DNA of 57,432 nucleotides, taken from contig CALXXU010000006.1 in NCBI GenBank assembly GCA_944392765.1, positions 1 through 57,432 of the forward strand. The letters are read 5' to 3'. Positions 17,583 to 25,815 of the stretch are shown piece by piece. Both the position numbers and the translations under genes were made by a program. Position 1 is the stretch's first letter, and every line of letters starts with the position of its first letter. The notes below the pieces were generated by a model, which was given only the letters and a program-made list of their open reading frames with translations, was not told the origin of the DNA and made no database searches. Source of the stretch: an uncultured Anaerobiospirillum sp. (GTDB taxonomy: Bacteria; Pseudomonadota; Gammaproteobacteria; Enterobacterales; Succinivibrionaceae).

Positions 17583-18721
17583 TGGCGGTAATGGACAATT
17601 TATCGGCGCGTCTGATCCCACAGGGCCGGGGTCGCGCCCAAGTCGCTTTAATGGGCTTTAACGCAAGCAAACTCATCCCTAACTACCGTACCAGCTTGTC
17701 GCTACTCTTTGTGCGTCGGGGTACCGAGGAGCGCTTGGGCGACTGGCCGACCCACGAGGCTGACCCGATGGGCTTTGTCACCATTAAGCCGATTGAGCCG
17801 CAGCAAAAGGGTATGGAGTTCGTCTTCTCCATCGACGGCGCCATTGTCGATGCTCTGGCCTATGACGGCACCGATAACTTCCTGTTAAAGCTGCGCACGG
17901 TTGACCCGGCAGGCCAAGAGGTGATTCGCACCTTAAACGTCGACGTCCAGCGCAAAAACGGCCGGGGCCTCGAGGCCAATTTAACCGGCGCTGCCCCGCA
18001 CGCTCAGCCTGGTTCGACCCCTAATTTTGCTCAGGCTCAAGCTCAGATTCAGCCGCAAGGAATGGGGCCTGCGGGCCCAGCTCCTATTGGCCCAAACGGT
18101 CCGGCTGCGCCTGCGGCTGCGGCTAAGAGCGGGGGCGGTATCGGTAAGATCATCGCCTTGATTGTGCTGCTCTTGTTATTGGGCGTGGGTGCTTACTTCC
18201 TGTGGCAAATGTTCGCAGGCTCCAAGACGGCAGCTCCTAGTGAGCCTCCGGCCCAAGAAGAGCCTGCTCCAGAGCCTGAGCCCGAGCCAGAACCGGAACC
18301 AGAGCCTTCGCCTTCGCCTGTTCCTGCGCCTGAGGCCGAGCCCTTGGTCAGCGGCAATGCCGCCTGCCGCTTGGATGGCACTTCGGGCGATGAGCGTGAT
18401 ATCCTCAATATGTGCCTGGCGGCTAAGCCAACGCGTGAGGACTTAACCGGCATGCTTGCTGAGGCGCTGCGCCTGGAGCGCTGCGAAATTGCGCAGCGTA
18501 TTTTGCGCACCTTAGGTCGTGCCCCAGACGGTACCGCCTTTGCCTTTGTCTACGCGACCTATGCTGACCCGAACAATGCCGCTACCAACAAGTGTATTGC
18601 TAAGCGTGCTAGTGACGCCGACTACTGGTATCTGCGCGTCAAGAATGATCGCAACTTTAAGGAAGCCGACGGCATCGCCTTAATGGAGCAGTTGACCGGT
18701 CAGAGCTATCAGGCCAAGTAG
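17582..18721 (+). CDS. bitopic membrane protein of the srf cluster
   Basis: The product is 379 aa and the family is not recognised. The ATG at 17582 overlaps the srfC stop and follows GGAGGAG. A cytoplasmic N-terminal domain (1-140, probably beta-rich) is followed by a Gly/Pro/Ala linker, one transmembrane helix (about 188-211, IIALIVLLLLLGVGAYFLW), and a periplasmic Pro-Glu repeat (EPEPEPEPEPEPEPSPSP, about 222-245). A C-terminal domain with four cysteines (contexts ACRL, NMCL, ERCE, NKCI), perhaps two disulfides, ends the chain. The shape fits a linker between the cytoplasmic SrfB/SrfC pair and the periplasmic vWA protein encoded next. I see no FHA or kinase motif. Confidence 0.78.
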   Translation: MAVMDNLSARLIPQGRGRAQVALMGFNASKLIPNYRTSLSLLFVRRGTEERLGDWPTHEADPMGFVTIKPIEPQQKGMEFVFSIDGAIVDALAYDGTDNFLLKLRTVDPAGQEVIRTLNVDVQRKNGRGLEANLTGAAPHAQPGSTPNFAQAQAQIQPQGMGPAGPAPIGPNGPAAPAAAAKSGGGIGKIIALIVLLLLLGVGAYFLWQMFAGSKTAAPSEPPAQEEPAPEPEPEPEPEPEPSPSPVPAPEAEPLVSGNAACRLDGTSGDERDILNMCLAAKPTREDLTGMLAEALRLERCEIAQRILRTLGRAPDGTAFAFVYATYADPNNAATNKCIAKRASDADYWYLRVKNDRNFKEADGIALMEQLTGQSYQAK

Positions 18722-18733
18722 GGAGGGCGTATC

Positions 18734-20704
18734 ATGCAATTAAAGTTGACTTTGGCGCTCGGCCTGTTAGGCTTTTCAGCTGCAGCTTTTGCCGCTGAGC
18801 CTTTGCTGATGGAGGGTAAGAGCACCCTCTATCAGCGCGTGCTCACCACCCCCAGCTGCGTGCTCTACCCACAGAGCTTTGGGCAGGGCCCTGGCCGTAA
18901 GGTTCCGGCCTTTTCCCAATACTACGTCTACGAAGCGGGCTTTGATAGCACCGGTGAACCGATTTTGACCGTGGGCCCTGATGCCACCGGTACCATCTCA
19001 GGCCAGCTTGCGGCCACCTGCACCGTGCCGTGGAAGCAGCAATTGGCGCTGCTCTTTACCAACTCAGCCCAGCGCTATCGCGCCCTGATCTTTGATGAAG
19101 AGTCGGCCTTAGATGCCATCATCGATAATCCGGACGGCGCTGAGCAGTACCGCGCCCTTTACGATCAGGTTACGGTAGGTAATGTAGCGGATCATGTGAT
19201 CTCAATTGAGCCTGAGGAGTACGTTGACTATCAGCAAAACTTCTATTTGCTGCCGATCTTAAATAGCGTCGAGAGTATGTACCCGGACGGCTCCTACGTG
19301 TACAAGCATGAGATCGCGTCGATTACCGCCCCTGAGGCTAAGAATGTCACCGCCGATCGCGGTGGCGCCCAGCCGCCCAAGACTCAGGCCCCTGGGGAGC
19401 CAGCCTTAGTGGGCTTTAAGTCGGCGGTGGTCTTTGTCATCGACTCCTCGATTTCGATGCAGCCGTACATCGACCGTACCAAGAAGGCGATCAATTCGAT
19501 CTACCGATCGATTGAGGCCTCGAACTTGGGCTCGAGCGTCAACTTCGGTATCGTCTCGTTCCGCGCTGATACCCGTAAGGTCCCAGGGCTTGAGTACACC
19601 GCTAAGATGTATCTGCGCCCAGGTGAGGCCACTGATGCGGCCTCCTTTAACCAAAAGGTCGCGGCCTTAGAGCAGGCCACGGTCTCAAGCGCCCAATTTG
19701 ATGAGGATGCTTACGCCGGTATCAATTTGGCGTTGCAAGACATCAATTGGAATGAGTATGGTGGCCGCTATATCGTGCTTATCACCGACGCCGGTGCCAT
19801 CGACGGCTCTGATGCCCAAAGCACCACCGGCCTTGATGCTAACGCCTTGCGCTTAGAGGCCGAGCACTACGGTGCGGCGATCTACACTTTGCACTTGCTC
19901 ACCGCCTCAGGCGCGCGCAACCACAATCATGAGCACGCGCGTGAGCAGTACGAACTCTTGAGCTACAACTCGATTCTGGGCAAGCCCCTGTACTATCCGG
20001 TTAACGCAGGTTCCGTCGAGGCCTTTGGTTCGATGGTCGATACCCTGGCGCGCTCCTTGACCGCGCAGGTGCAGTTGGCAAGTTCGGGGCAAATGGCCGC
20101 AGGCTCGAGTCTTAGTGCCAAGGCTTCGACTCCTGAGTCAACGATTGAGTCTGATTCCAATGCCTTGGGTATTGCGATGCAGCTGGCGTACTTGGGCCGC
20201 GTTCAGGGCACCAAGAGCCCTGACTTCCTGCAAGGCTGGATGGCTGAGCGCGATGTCGTCGACCACAATAAGGTGGTGTGTACCCCAATTGTTCTGGTCA
20301 ATCGCAATCAATTAAGTGACCTCTACACTCTGGTTAAGGGGGTCTTGGAGTCAGGTATCGCCGGACAATTGAGCTCGGATGCGATGTTTGCCCAGCTGCA
20401 AGCGCTCGCGGCGCAAATGGGCCGTGACCCGAACCAGCTCAATAAGAGCGCCTCGATTGCCGAAATGGGCATTATGGGCGAGCTCTTAGACGATCTGCCG
20501 TATAAGTCGCGTATTGCCTCGTACTCACCAGATGATTGGTATAACCTGGGCTCGCAAGAGCAAGACAATATCGTGCGCTCGCTTGAGAACTCCCTTAACT
20601 ATCTACAACATTGCAGCTCCGATAACGATCGCTTTATCAAGCTCAATGTCGAGGCTGATGCTTCTGAGGAAGTCTATCCGATTCCCTTGGATGCATTGCC
20701 TTAA
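18734..20704 (+). CDS. periplasmic SH3-like/vWA protein matching the C-terminal half of PpkA
   Basis: The product is 656 aa with a signal peptide (LGLLGFSAAAFAAEP, cleavage near residue 21). Residues about 22-150 contain LLMEGKSTLYQRVLTTP, which I recall as the SH3-like start of the periplasmic half of PpkA, the Thr kinase of type VI secretion. The vWA domain (about 230-450) has a complete MIDAS start, DSSISM (237-242), plus LITDAGA and IYTLHLLT blocks typical of PpkA. A helical region of about 200 residues follows. The kinase and transmembrane part of PpkA is absent: the protein is exported whole. GGGAGGG precedes the ATG. It likely binds a divalent metal and a protein ligand in the periplasm. 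A MITE-like element lies directly downstream. Confidence 0.85.
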   Translation: MQLKLTLALGLLGFSAAAFAAEPLLMEGKSTLYQRVLTTPSCVLYPQSFGQGPGRKVPAFSQYYVYEAGFDSTGEPILTVGPDATGTISGQLAATCTVPWKQQLALLFTNSAQRYRALIFDEESALDAIIDNPDGAEQYRALYDQVTVGNVADHVISIEPEEYVDYQQNFYLLPILNSVESMYPDGSYVYKHEIASITAPEAKNVTADRGGAQPPKTQAPGEPALVGFKSAVVFVIDSSISMQPYIDRTKKAINSIYRSIEASNLGSSVNFGIVSFRADTRKVPGLEYTAKMYLRPGEATDAASFNQKVAALEQATVSSAQFDEDAYAGINLALQDINWNEYGGRYIVLITDAGAIDGSDAQSTTGLDANALRLEAEHYGAAIYTLHLLTASGARNHNHEHAREQYELLSYNSILGKPLYYPVNAGSVEAFGSMVDTLARSLTAQVQLASSGQMAAGSSLSAKASTPESTIESDSNALGIAMQLAYLGRVQGTKSPDFLQGWMAERDVVDHNKVVCTPIVLVNRNQLSDLYTLVKGVLESGIAGQLSSDAMFAQLQALAAQMGRDPNQLNKSASIAEMGIMGELLDDLPYKSRIASYSPDDWYNLGSQEQDNIVRSLENSLNYLQHCSSDNDRFIKLNVEADASEEVYPIPLDALP

Positions 20705-20715
20705 AGCGGAAGCGC

Positions 20716-20869
20716 CATGTAGACGGGAAAATTTGGTGTGAGCTAGTCGTTGCAGCCCCTAACAGTGCCAAGATGAAGATTTGGAACAACAAGATTCCTG
20801 ATAAAAATCACCTTCTTGTCACCATCTTAGCAAGCTGCCTAGCTCAACTAAAATTTTCCCGTCTGCATG
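20716..20869. mobile_element. MITE-like element 2, 154 bp with 9-10-bp direct repeats
   Basis: Inverted ends of 31 bases (20716-20746 and 20839-20869) match at 26 positions; the outer 19 match at 18. The identical bases CGGAAGCGC flank both sides (20707-20715 and 20870-20878), and one more G matches, giving a ten-base repeat. The interior is non-coding. A TATAAT (20879-20884) lies immediately right of the repeat, so the insertion sits where it could supply or displace the -35 region for the ABC genes. A long palindromic regulatory element is the alternative, but the flanking direct repeats favour insertion. Confidence 0.65.
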
Positions 20870-20916
20870 CGGAAGCGCTATAATATCTAGTGTGTGTGAT
20901 AGTGGGTGGGTAAGCG

Positions 20917-22719
20917 ATGCTAGTGGTGCAAGGACTCAAGGTCATACGCGGCAGCTTCAAAGTGACGCTCAATGACTGCTACATTGACGACGGTGAGTGC
21001 GTCGCCTTGTGCGGCGTCTCAGGCTCAGGTAAGTCGACCTTACTTGAGGGCTTGGGCCTCTTGACGCCTGCTTTTGGGGTTCAGCGCTTTATCCTCGACC
21101 ATATCGAAGTCGATGAGCTCCCGCAGCGCCAAGCCCAGGCCTTGCGCGTCAGCGCCATTGGCATCATGCCCCAAGTGGGCGGCCTCATTCCCTACCTGAC
21201 GGTGCGCGAGAATTTAAAGCTGCAAATTCAGCTGGCGTTAAAGCAGCAAGTGCGCGCGCAAAGTCCGACCATCCATGAGAAGTTCAAGAGTGACCCTATG
21301 GCGCAAAAGGTCGCCTCATGGGTCAAGCAGGTCAATGATATCTCCGTGCCTGATGACAATTGCGATGGACCAGGGAGCTTTCGCACTAGCATTTACCAAG
21401 GCACCAATCAGATCTTGCCTTCCTATCTCTTGCATCGCATCAATGGCGAGCGCTTAGCGCGGCGGGTCGCGATCTTCGATGAGTCAAGCCACAATATGGT
21501 GCAAAGCTATTTAAAGGCCTTGCGCCCTTATTGCACGCGCCTGCAATTAGACGGGCTCTTGGACAAATTCCCCCATGAGCTCTCGATTGGCCAGCGCCAG
21601 CGGGCGCTCTTCTTGCGCGCCATCGCCCATAAGCCGCGCCTGTTATTGATCGACGAGCCAACCTCGGCCTTGGATCCTGACAATGCCCAGACCTTGTTTG
21701 AGCTCATAGATGAGATTGCCCATGTCTCGCGCATTTCGATCTTGGTGGTGACCCACGACTTAAAGGCCGCCGAGCGCTATCGCCGCTATCTGTACGATCG
21801 CGAGCATTCGCACAGCGAGCACTCGATCTTTATCCCTGAGCGCGTGGTCGATTCGGTTGAAAGCGCCGATCTTGCCGCCCAAGTGCTGCCAACTTCAGGT
21901 CGGCTCACCAAAAGCGTCTTTAGCCATGAGCAGGCGAAGTTGATCAAGGAGCATACTCCTACCAGTACGCCTAATTCTGGGGAGGTAACTAGCCCCGAGA
22001 GCTCGGCGCAAACTGCGACTTCGGCCGTTGGGGCGGAATTTCATCTGGGTAGTACGGTTGCCGCCGAGACGGTGGAGGCAGGCCTGATTGAGCCGGTGAT
22101 GGTTAAGACCAAGGAGAGCCCAGATCTCACCCAGGTCACAGCGCAAGCTAATGCTTTAACGCGCTGGGGCGAGGTTGAGGCCTTAGGCGAGATCTTGGTC
22201 GATGTGCCCGCTGCCGTCCACATTATGGATGAGGGCTATACCAAGGTCAGCACCCGTAAGGCCGCAGGTTCCAGTGCCCTGTCGTGGATGCGCTGGCAAA
22301 AACCTAAGGAGACGGACTACAGCCAAGATGAGCTCTTAGCGCGGCAGGTGTTGGAGCAGGCACCGTCGTGGCTGCCCTTTGGCTTTAGCTATTACACCTC
22401 GGATCCGGATAAATTGCGGACCCTCAAGGCGCATGGGGTGAAATCGCCGTGCGAGCAGGGGGCTGAGCCTTGGCCGGGGCTAGAGCACGGTTTGGATTCA
22501 GAGCACGGCTTGAATGCAGCGCACGGCTTGGATGCAGCGCACGGCTTGGATGCAGCGCACGCGCCGTGGTCTGATTATGCAGCGGAGTATATGCAGCAGT
22601 ATGGCTATCAGCCCCAGCCGGAGGCGCCGAAGCAACCTGAGCCTGATTTGCCGCCGCTGTTGGTGCCGGTACCTGATATGACACCAAGAACTAAGCGAGG
22701 TCGACGGAATGCTGTTTAA
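20917..22719 (+). CDS. ABC transporter ATPase, TagT-like, with long C-terminal extension
   Basis: The product is 600 aa. The ATPase core has Walker A GVSGSGKST (33-41), a Q-loop near MPQVGG, signature LSIGQRQR (222-229), Walker B LLLIDEPT (242-249) and H-loop His280. About 110 residues (100-210) are inserted between the Q-loop and the signature. A C-terminal extension of about 300 residues ends in a Pro-rich tail after four or five copies of (A/S)(A/E)HGLD/N. LolD/TagT-type ATPases are usually about 220-250 aa, so the core is normal and the extras are unusual. The last 11 bases overlap the permease gene. With the permease, SUMF1-like and PpkA-like proteins it recalls TagT of the type VI regulatory TagQRST set. 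Confidence 0.85.
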   Translation: MLVVQGLKVIRGSFKVTLNDCYIDDGECVALCGVSGSGKSTLLEGLGLLTPAFGVQRFILDHIEVDELPQRQAQALRVSAIGIMPQVGGLIPYLTVRENLKLQIQLALKQQVRAQSPTIHEKFKSDPMAQKVASWVKQVNDISVPDDNCDGPGSFRTSIYQGTNQILPSYLLHRINGERLARRVAIFDESSHNMVQSYLKALRPYCTRLQLDGLLDKFPHELSIGQRQRALFLRAIAHKPRLLLIDEPTSALDPDNAQTLFELIDEIAHVSRISILVVTHDLKAAERYRRYLYDREHSHSEHSIFIPERVVDSVESADLAAQVLPTSGRLTKSVFSHEQAKLIKEHTPTSTPNSGEVTSPESSAQTATSAVGAEFHLGSTVAAETVEAGLIEPVMVKTKESPDLTQVTAQANALTRWGEVEALGEILVDVPAAVHIMDEGYTKVSTRKAAGSSALSWMRWQKPKETDYSQDELLARQVLEQAPSWLPFGFSYYTSDPDKLRTLKAHGVKSPCEQGAEPWPGLEHGLDSEHGLNAAHGLDAAHGLDAAHAPWSDYAAEYMQQYGYQPQPEAPKQPEPDLPPLLVPVPDMTPRTKRGRRNAV

Positions 22720-23905
22720 ACTTGCCTTGCGCCATCTGTTCTTTGAACGCATGATGACTATCTGCCAGATTGCAGCCTTAGCCTGCATTATGGCGCCGCT
22801 GTTGCTCTTGTTCTCATTGCGCTTTGGCATCTTGACCGAGCTGCACAACAAGCTCATGAATGATCCCAAGGTTCTGTCCTTGACCTTGGATATGTCCTAT
22901 CGCTTGGATTCCTCCTTCTTTGAAAATTTAGCGGCGCGCCCAGAAGTGGGCTTTGTCGTGCCGCAGATCACCGCCTTAAACGCCTTAGTTGATCTCAAGT
23001 TCCCAGGGGCGGCGGTGCGTATCTCAGTGCTGCCGACCAAGCCCGGTGATCCGGTGGTCTTAAGCTCCAATTTAAGCTTTGAGCAACCTTTAGGTTCAGA
23101 TGAGGCCTTTATTTCCTACAATTTAGCCCAGCTGCGTGGCCTTAAGGTCGGCGACGTGGTGACGATGGTGGTGTCCCGTACGAGAAATGGGGTACGCGAG
23201 AGCGTGCGCACTTCCCTTAAGCTGCGCGGTATTGTCGCGGAGCGCTTTGTCAACGACGATTGCCTGTTGTTAAATCTCGATCTGGTCAACGCCATCGACG
23301 ACTATCGCAATGGCTATAACCCGGTGCTGCTCTCCGATGGCAGCAAGGTCAACTCCCAGCCGCGCCTCTACGCTAAATTCCGTCTGTACGCTAAAGATTT
23401 GGCAAGCGTCATTCCTCTTTATTACTACTTGGTCAATCAGAACTTAAACGTCAGCTCCAAGGTGCGCGAGATTCAAAACCTCAAGGCCGTATCCCATGTC
23501 TTAAACTTCATCTATGGTGTGATCGCCTTGGTGTCGGTGGCAGGTGGCGCCTTAGCTTTAACCGGTTTAGTTTTATCGGCCCTGCGCGCGAGCAAGCGCA
23601 ATTTCGTGCTCTTGCGCTTAATGGGGCAAGGTAGCACCGGCATTTATGGCGTGGTCATGATCGAAGGTTTGTTCATTGCCACCGTGGGATTTGCCTTGGC
23701 GCTTACGCTCTATAGCATCGGCGCGGGTATCTTTAACACCTATTTTGGCACCATCTTAAGCGGCTCCATGATTTCCGATTTGACCTATGAGCATATTACG
23801 CTCTTCTTTGGCGCGACCTTGCTTTTAGTTGAGCTGATTGCGCTGTCCTGTGCCAAGTTCGTCTTCTTAAAGGCCCATATTGCCGACATTTTGAGGGAGG
23901 CCTAA
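22709..23905 (+). CDS. FtsX/MacB-type ABC permease, TagS-like
   Basis: The product is 398 aa. One N-terminal helix (about 14-40) is followed by a periplasmic domain of about 230 residues and three C-terminal helices (about 265-290, 312-337, 355-378), the layout of mechanotransmission permeases such as FtsX and LolC/E. The gene starts inside the end of the ATPase gene (11-base overlap) and its stop directly abuts the next ATG, so the three are translationally coupled. In the Pseudomonas TagQRST set the permease TagS and ATPase TagT relay an envelope signal; by position and shape this is its counterpart. The substrate, if any, is unknown. Confidence 0.85.
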   Translation: MLFKLALRHLFFERMMTICQIAALACIMAPLLLLFSLRFGILTELHNKLMNDPKVLSLTLDMSYRLDSSFFENLAARPEVGFVVPQITALNALVDLKFPGAAVRISVLPTKPGDPVVLSSNLSFEQPLGSDEAFISYNLAQLRGLKVGDVVTMVVSRTRNGVRESVRTSLKLRGIVAERFVNDDCLLLNLDLVNAIDDYRNGYNPVLLSDGSKVNSQPRLYAKFRLYAKDLASVIPLYYYLVNQNLNVSSKVREIQNLKAVSHVLNFIYGVIALVSVAGGALALTGLVLSALRASKRNFVLLRLMGQGSTGIYGVVMIEGLFIATVGFALALTLYSIGAGIFNTYFGTILSGSMISDLTYEHITLFFGATLLLVELIALSCAKFVFLKAHIADILREA

Positions 23906-25594
23906 ATGCGCCGCTTACTGCTCGCCCTGACCTTGGTCAGCCCATTTTTGTTAACTCCAGTCCAGGCTGCAGATAGCGCCGCAGCCTTCAATCCCAAGCC
24001 AGCCGCCGATGATGTGATCATTCCGCTGCCGTGCGGCGGTGAAATGGCCTTGCGTAAGATCTACACCGCCAATGCCGCCAAGCTCCAAGATAAGGGCTTT
24101 ATGGCCGGTAGCACCCAGGGCGAGGCCTTGATTGCCCAGGCCCCGAACCACCGCTATATTCAGGGCTCGTTCCACGATAGCGAGGGCTATTACTACCTCA
24201 TCGGTAAGTACGAGCTCACCACCTATCAGGCCCAATTATTAAAGAACGCCAATAAATGTCCTAAGGAGCGTAAGCTCACGGTCAAAGACCGCATGGCCCA
24301 AGGCAATCTCTCCTGGTTTGAGGCGGTTGAGCTCACCAAAAATCTCTCTGCCTTCTTAGCCTCACCTTCGGCCAAAAAAGCCGTGGACGAGAGCAAGGGC
24401 CGTTTGACCTTGCCCCAAAGTGAGAGCAAGACTGTGGCCTTTGCGCGCCTGCCTACCGACAGTGAGTGGGAATTTGCCGCACGCGGTGGCAATGCCGTGA
24501 CCTCGTCGCAATTTAGTGCTGAGACCTTTCCTTTAGCTCAGGGCAAGACTATCGCCGACTACGCTTGGTATAAGGGTCAAGGCAGTGCCCCCGACGGTAA
24601 GGTGCGCGTGATTGGCTTAAAAGAGCCTAATCCCTTAGGCCTTTATGACATCTTAGGCAATGTCAGCGAAATCATGCTCGACCCGTTCTACGCTACGCGC
24701 ACTGGGCGTCTCCACGGCCAAAGTGGTGGCTTTATCGTGCGCGGCGGCAGTGTGCTCAGTGCCCAAAGCGATATGGTCACAGCCTATCGCTCCGAGCGTG
24801 CTTACTTCACGCGCCAAAAGGAAACCACGGGACGAGACTTGGGTATGCGCGTGGTTCTCGCCTTGCCTTTTACCACCTCGATTGCCGAGGTGCGCGAGCT
24901 CAATAAAGAGGTCGCGACCCTAGGTCAGGATAGCGATGCCGAGGATGTAAAGGGTGGCGGTAACCTCAATACCGTCGCTGAGCTCGATAAGATCATCGCC
25001 GAGCAAAAGAAGTCGCAAGAGCGCTATCAGCAAGACAAGGAAGAGTGGAGCAAGGCCTACGATAAGCTGCGCCACAACCTGACCGATCTGCGTGCGCGCA
25101 TGGTCGAGGCTAATGCCAAGCGCGATGAAATGCGCGATCGCGCCATCGTCTCGAACTTACGCTTAGGCGGCTATCTGTGCTCGACCATTGCCTCGGAGCA
25201 AATCTCCTATGAGCGCACCTTAAAGAGCGAAGAGGTGATCCGCTCCATTCCGCTCCCGGCTTGCCGCACGGATGCTGGCTCCGACGAGTGCAAAAAGGCC
25301 ACCGCCGCCCAAGATGAAAAGCTCAAGCACAATCGCGCGCTGGCCGAGTACATGCTCGACTTCTACGTCAGCTACTATGCCGACCACATCACCGATACCA
25401 CCGAGACCTTTGACTACAAATTCGTGGTAGCCCAAACCCACAACGCCCAGAAGTCCTTAGGACAAAATGCGGGTAGCCTCGGGCAGTACATCAAGCAATT
25501 CGTGGTTGACGTCCATGATTATCGCGGTGGCAGCCGCAATTTGGATGAGAACAAGGCCCGCTGGATCAAGCGCTGCCGCGCCTTAAAGCAATAG
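23906..25594 (+). CDS. periplasmic SUMF1/FGE-fold protein, TagR-like
   Basis: The product is 562 aa with a signal peptide (cleavage near PVQAADS, residue 22). Residues about 60-325 carry the formylglycine-generating-enzyme fold: YLIGKYELTTYQ, RLPTDSEWEFAARGG, GLYDILGNVSE, VRGGSV and RDLGMRVVL. The catalytic cysteines of true FGE enzymes are not seen (GNVSEIMLDP has none), so a scaffold role, as known for TagR, is likelier than catalysis. A coiled coil (about 365-410) and a C-terminal helical region with several Cys follow. GGGAGG precedes the ATG, which abuts the permease stop. TagR in Pseudomonas promotes PpkA activation in the periplasm; here the PpkA-like partner is the protein encoded at 18734-20704. 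Confidence 0.83.
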   Translation: MRRLLLALTLVSPFLLTPVQAADSAAAFNPKPAADDVIIPLPCGGEMALRKIYTANAAKLQDKGFMAGSTQGEALIAQAPNHRYIQGSFHDSEGYYYLIGKYELTTYQAQLLKNANKCPKERKLTVKDRMAQGNLSWFEAVELTKNLSAFLASPSAKKAVDESKGRLTLPQSESKTVAFARLPTDSEWEFAARGGNAVTSSQFSAETFPLAQGKTIADYAWYKGQGSAPDGKVRVIGLKEPNPLGLYDILGNVSEIMLDPFYATRTGRLHGQSGGFIVRGGSVLSAQSDMVTAYRSERAYFTRQKETTGRDLGMRVVLALPFTTSIAEVRELNKEVATLGQDSDAEDVKGGGNLNTVAELDKIIAEQKKSQERYQQDKEEWSKAYDKLRHNLTDLRARMVEANAKRDEMRDRAIVSNLRLGGYLCSTIASEQISYERTLKSEEVIRSIPLPACRTDAGSDECKKATAAQDEKLKHNRALAEYMLDFYVSYYADHITDTTETFDYKFVVAQTHNAQKSLGQNAGSLGQYIKQFVVDVHDYRGGSRNLDENKARWIKRCRALKQ

Positions 25595-25754
25595 CGTGCC
25601 CGGCCCGCTGCCGCATCACTGAGGTGCCGCCTGCGCTCAGGTTCGCACTTAGGATGCGCCGCTCAGGCGCCGCGCGCGCCGCTGAAGCTGCACCGCTGAG
25701 TTGCGCTCTGAGGATCGCACTGCTGGGGCGCTCGCCCCGCTGAGGGGCTCTCAG

Positions 25755-25783
25755 TTGCTTGCGCGCGTGCGGTGGATTAGAAT
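25755..25783 (+). promoter_or_regulatory. candidate promoter before the second vWA gene
   Basis: TTGCTT (25755-25760) and TAGAAT (25778-25783) are separated by 17 bases, 33 bases before the ATG at 25816. It lies in a 221-base spacer, so the cluster probably has a second transcription start here. Confidence 0.55.
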
Positions 25784-25815
25784 TTAAAGTTATGTTGCGG
25801 GCATAGGGAGGGAAA

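Noticed and set aside
23906-25594. A catalytically active formylglycine-generating enzyme or sulfatase activator
   Set aside because: The FGE fold motifs are there but the active-site cysteines are not, and no sulfatase gene is near; a TagR-like scaffold fits better.
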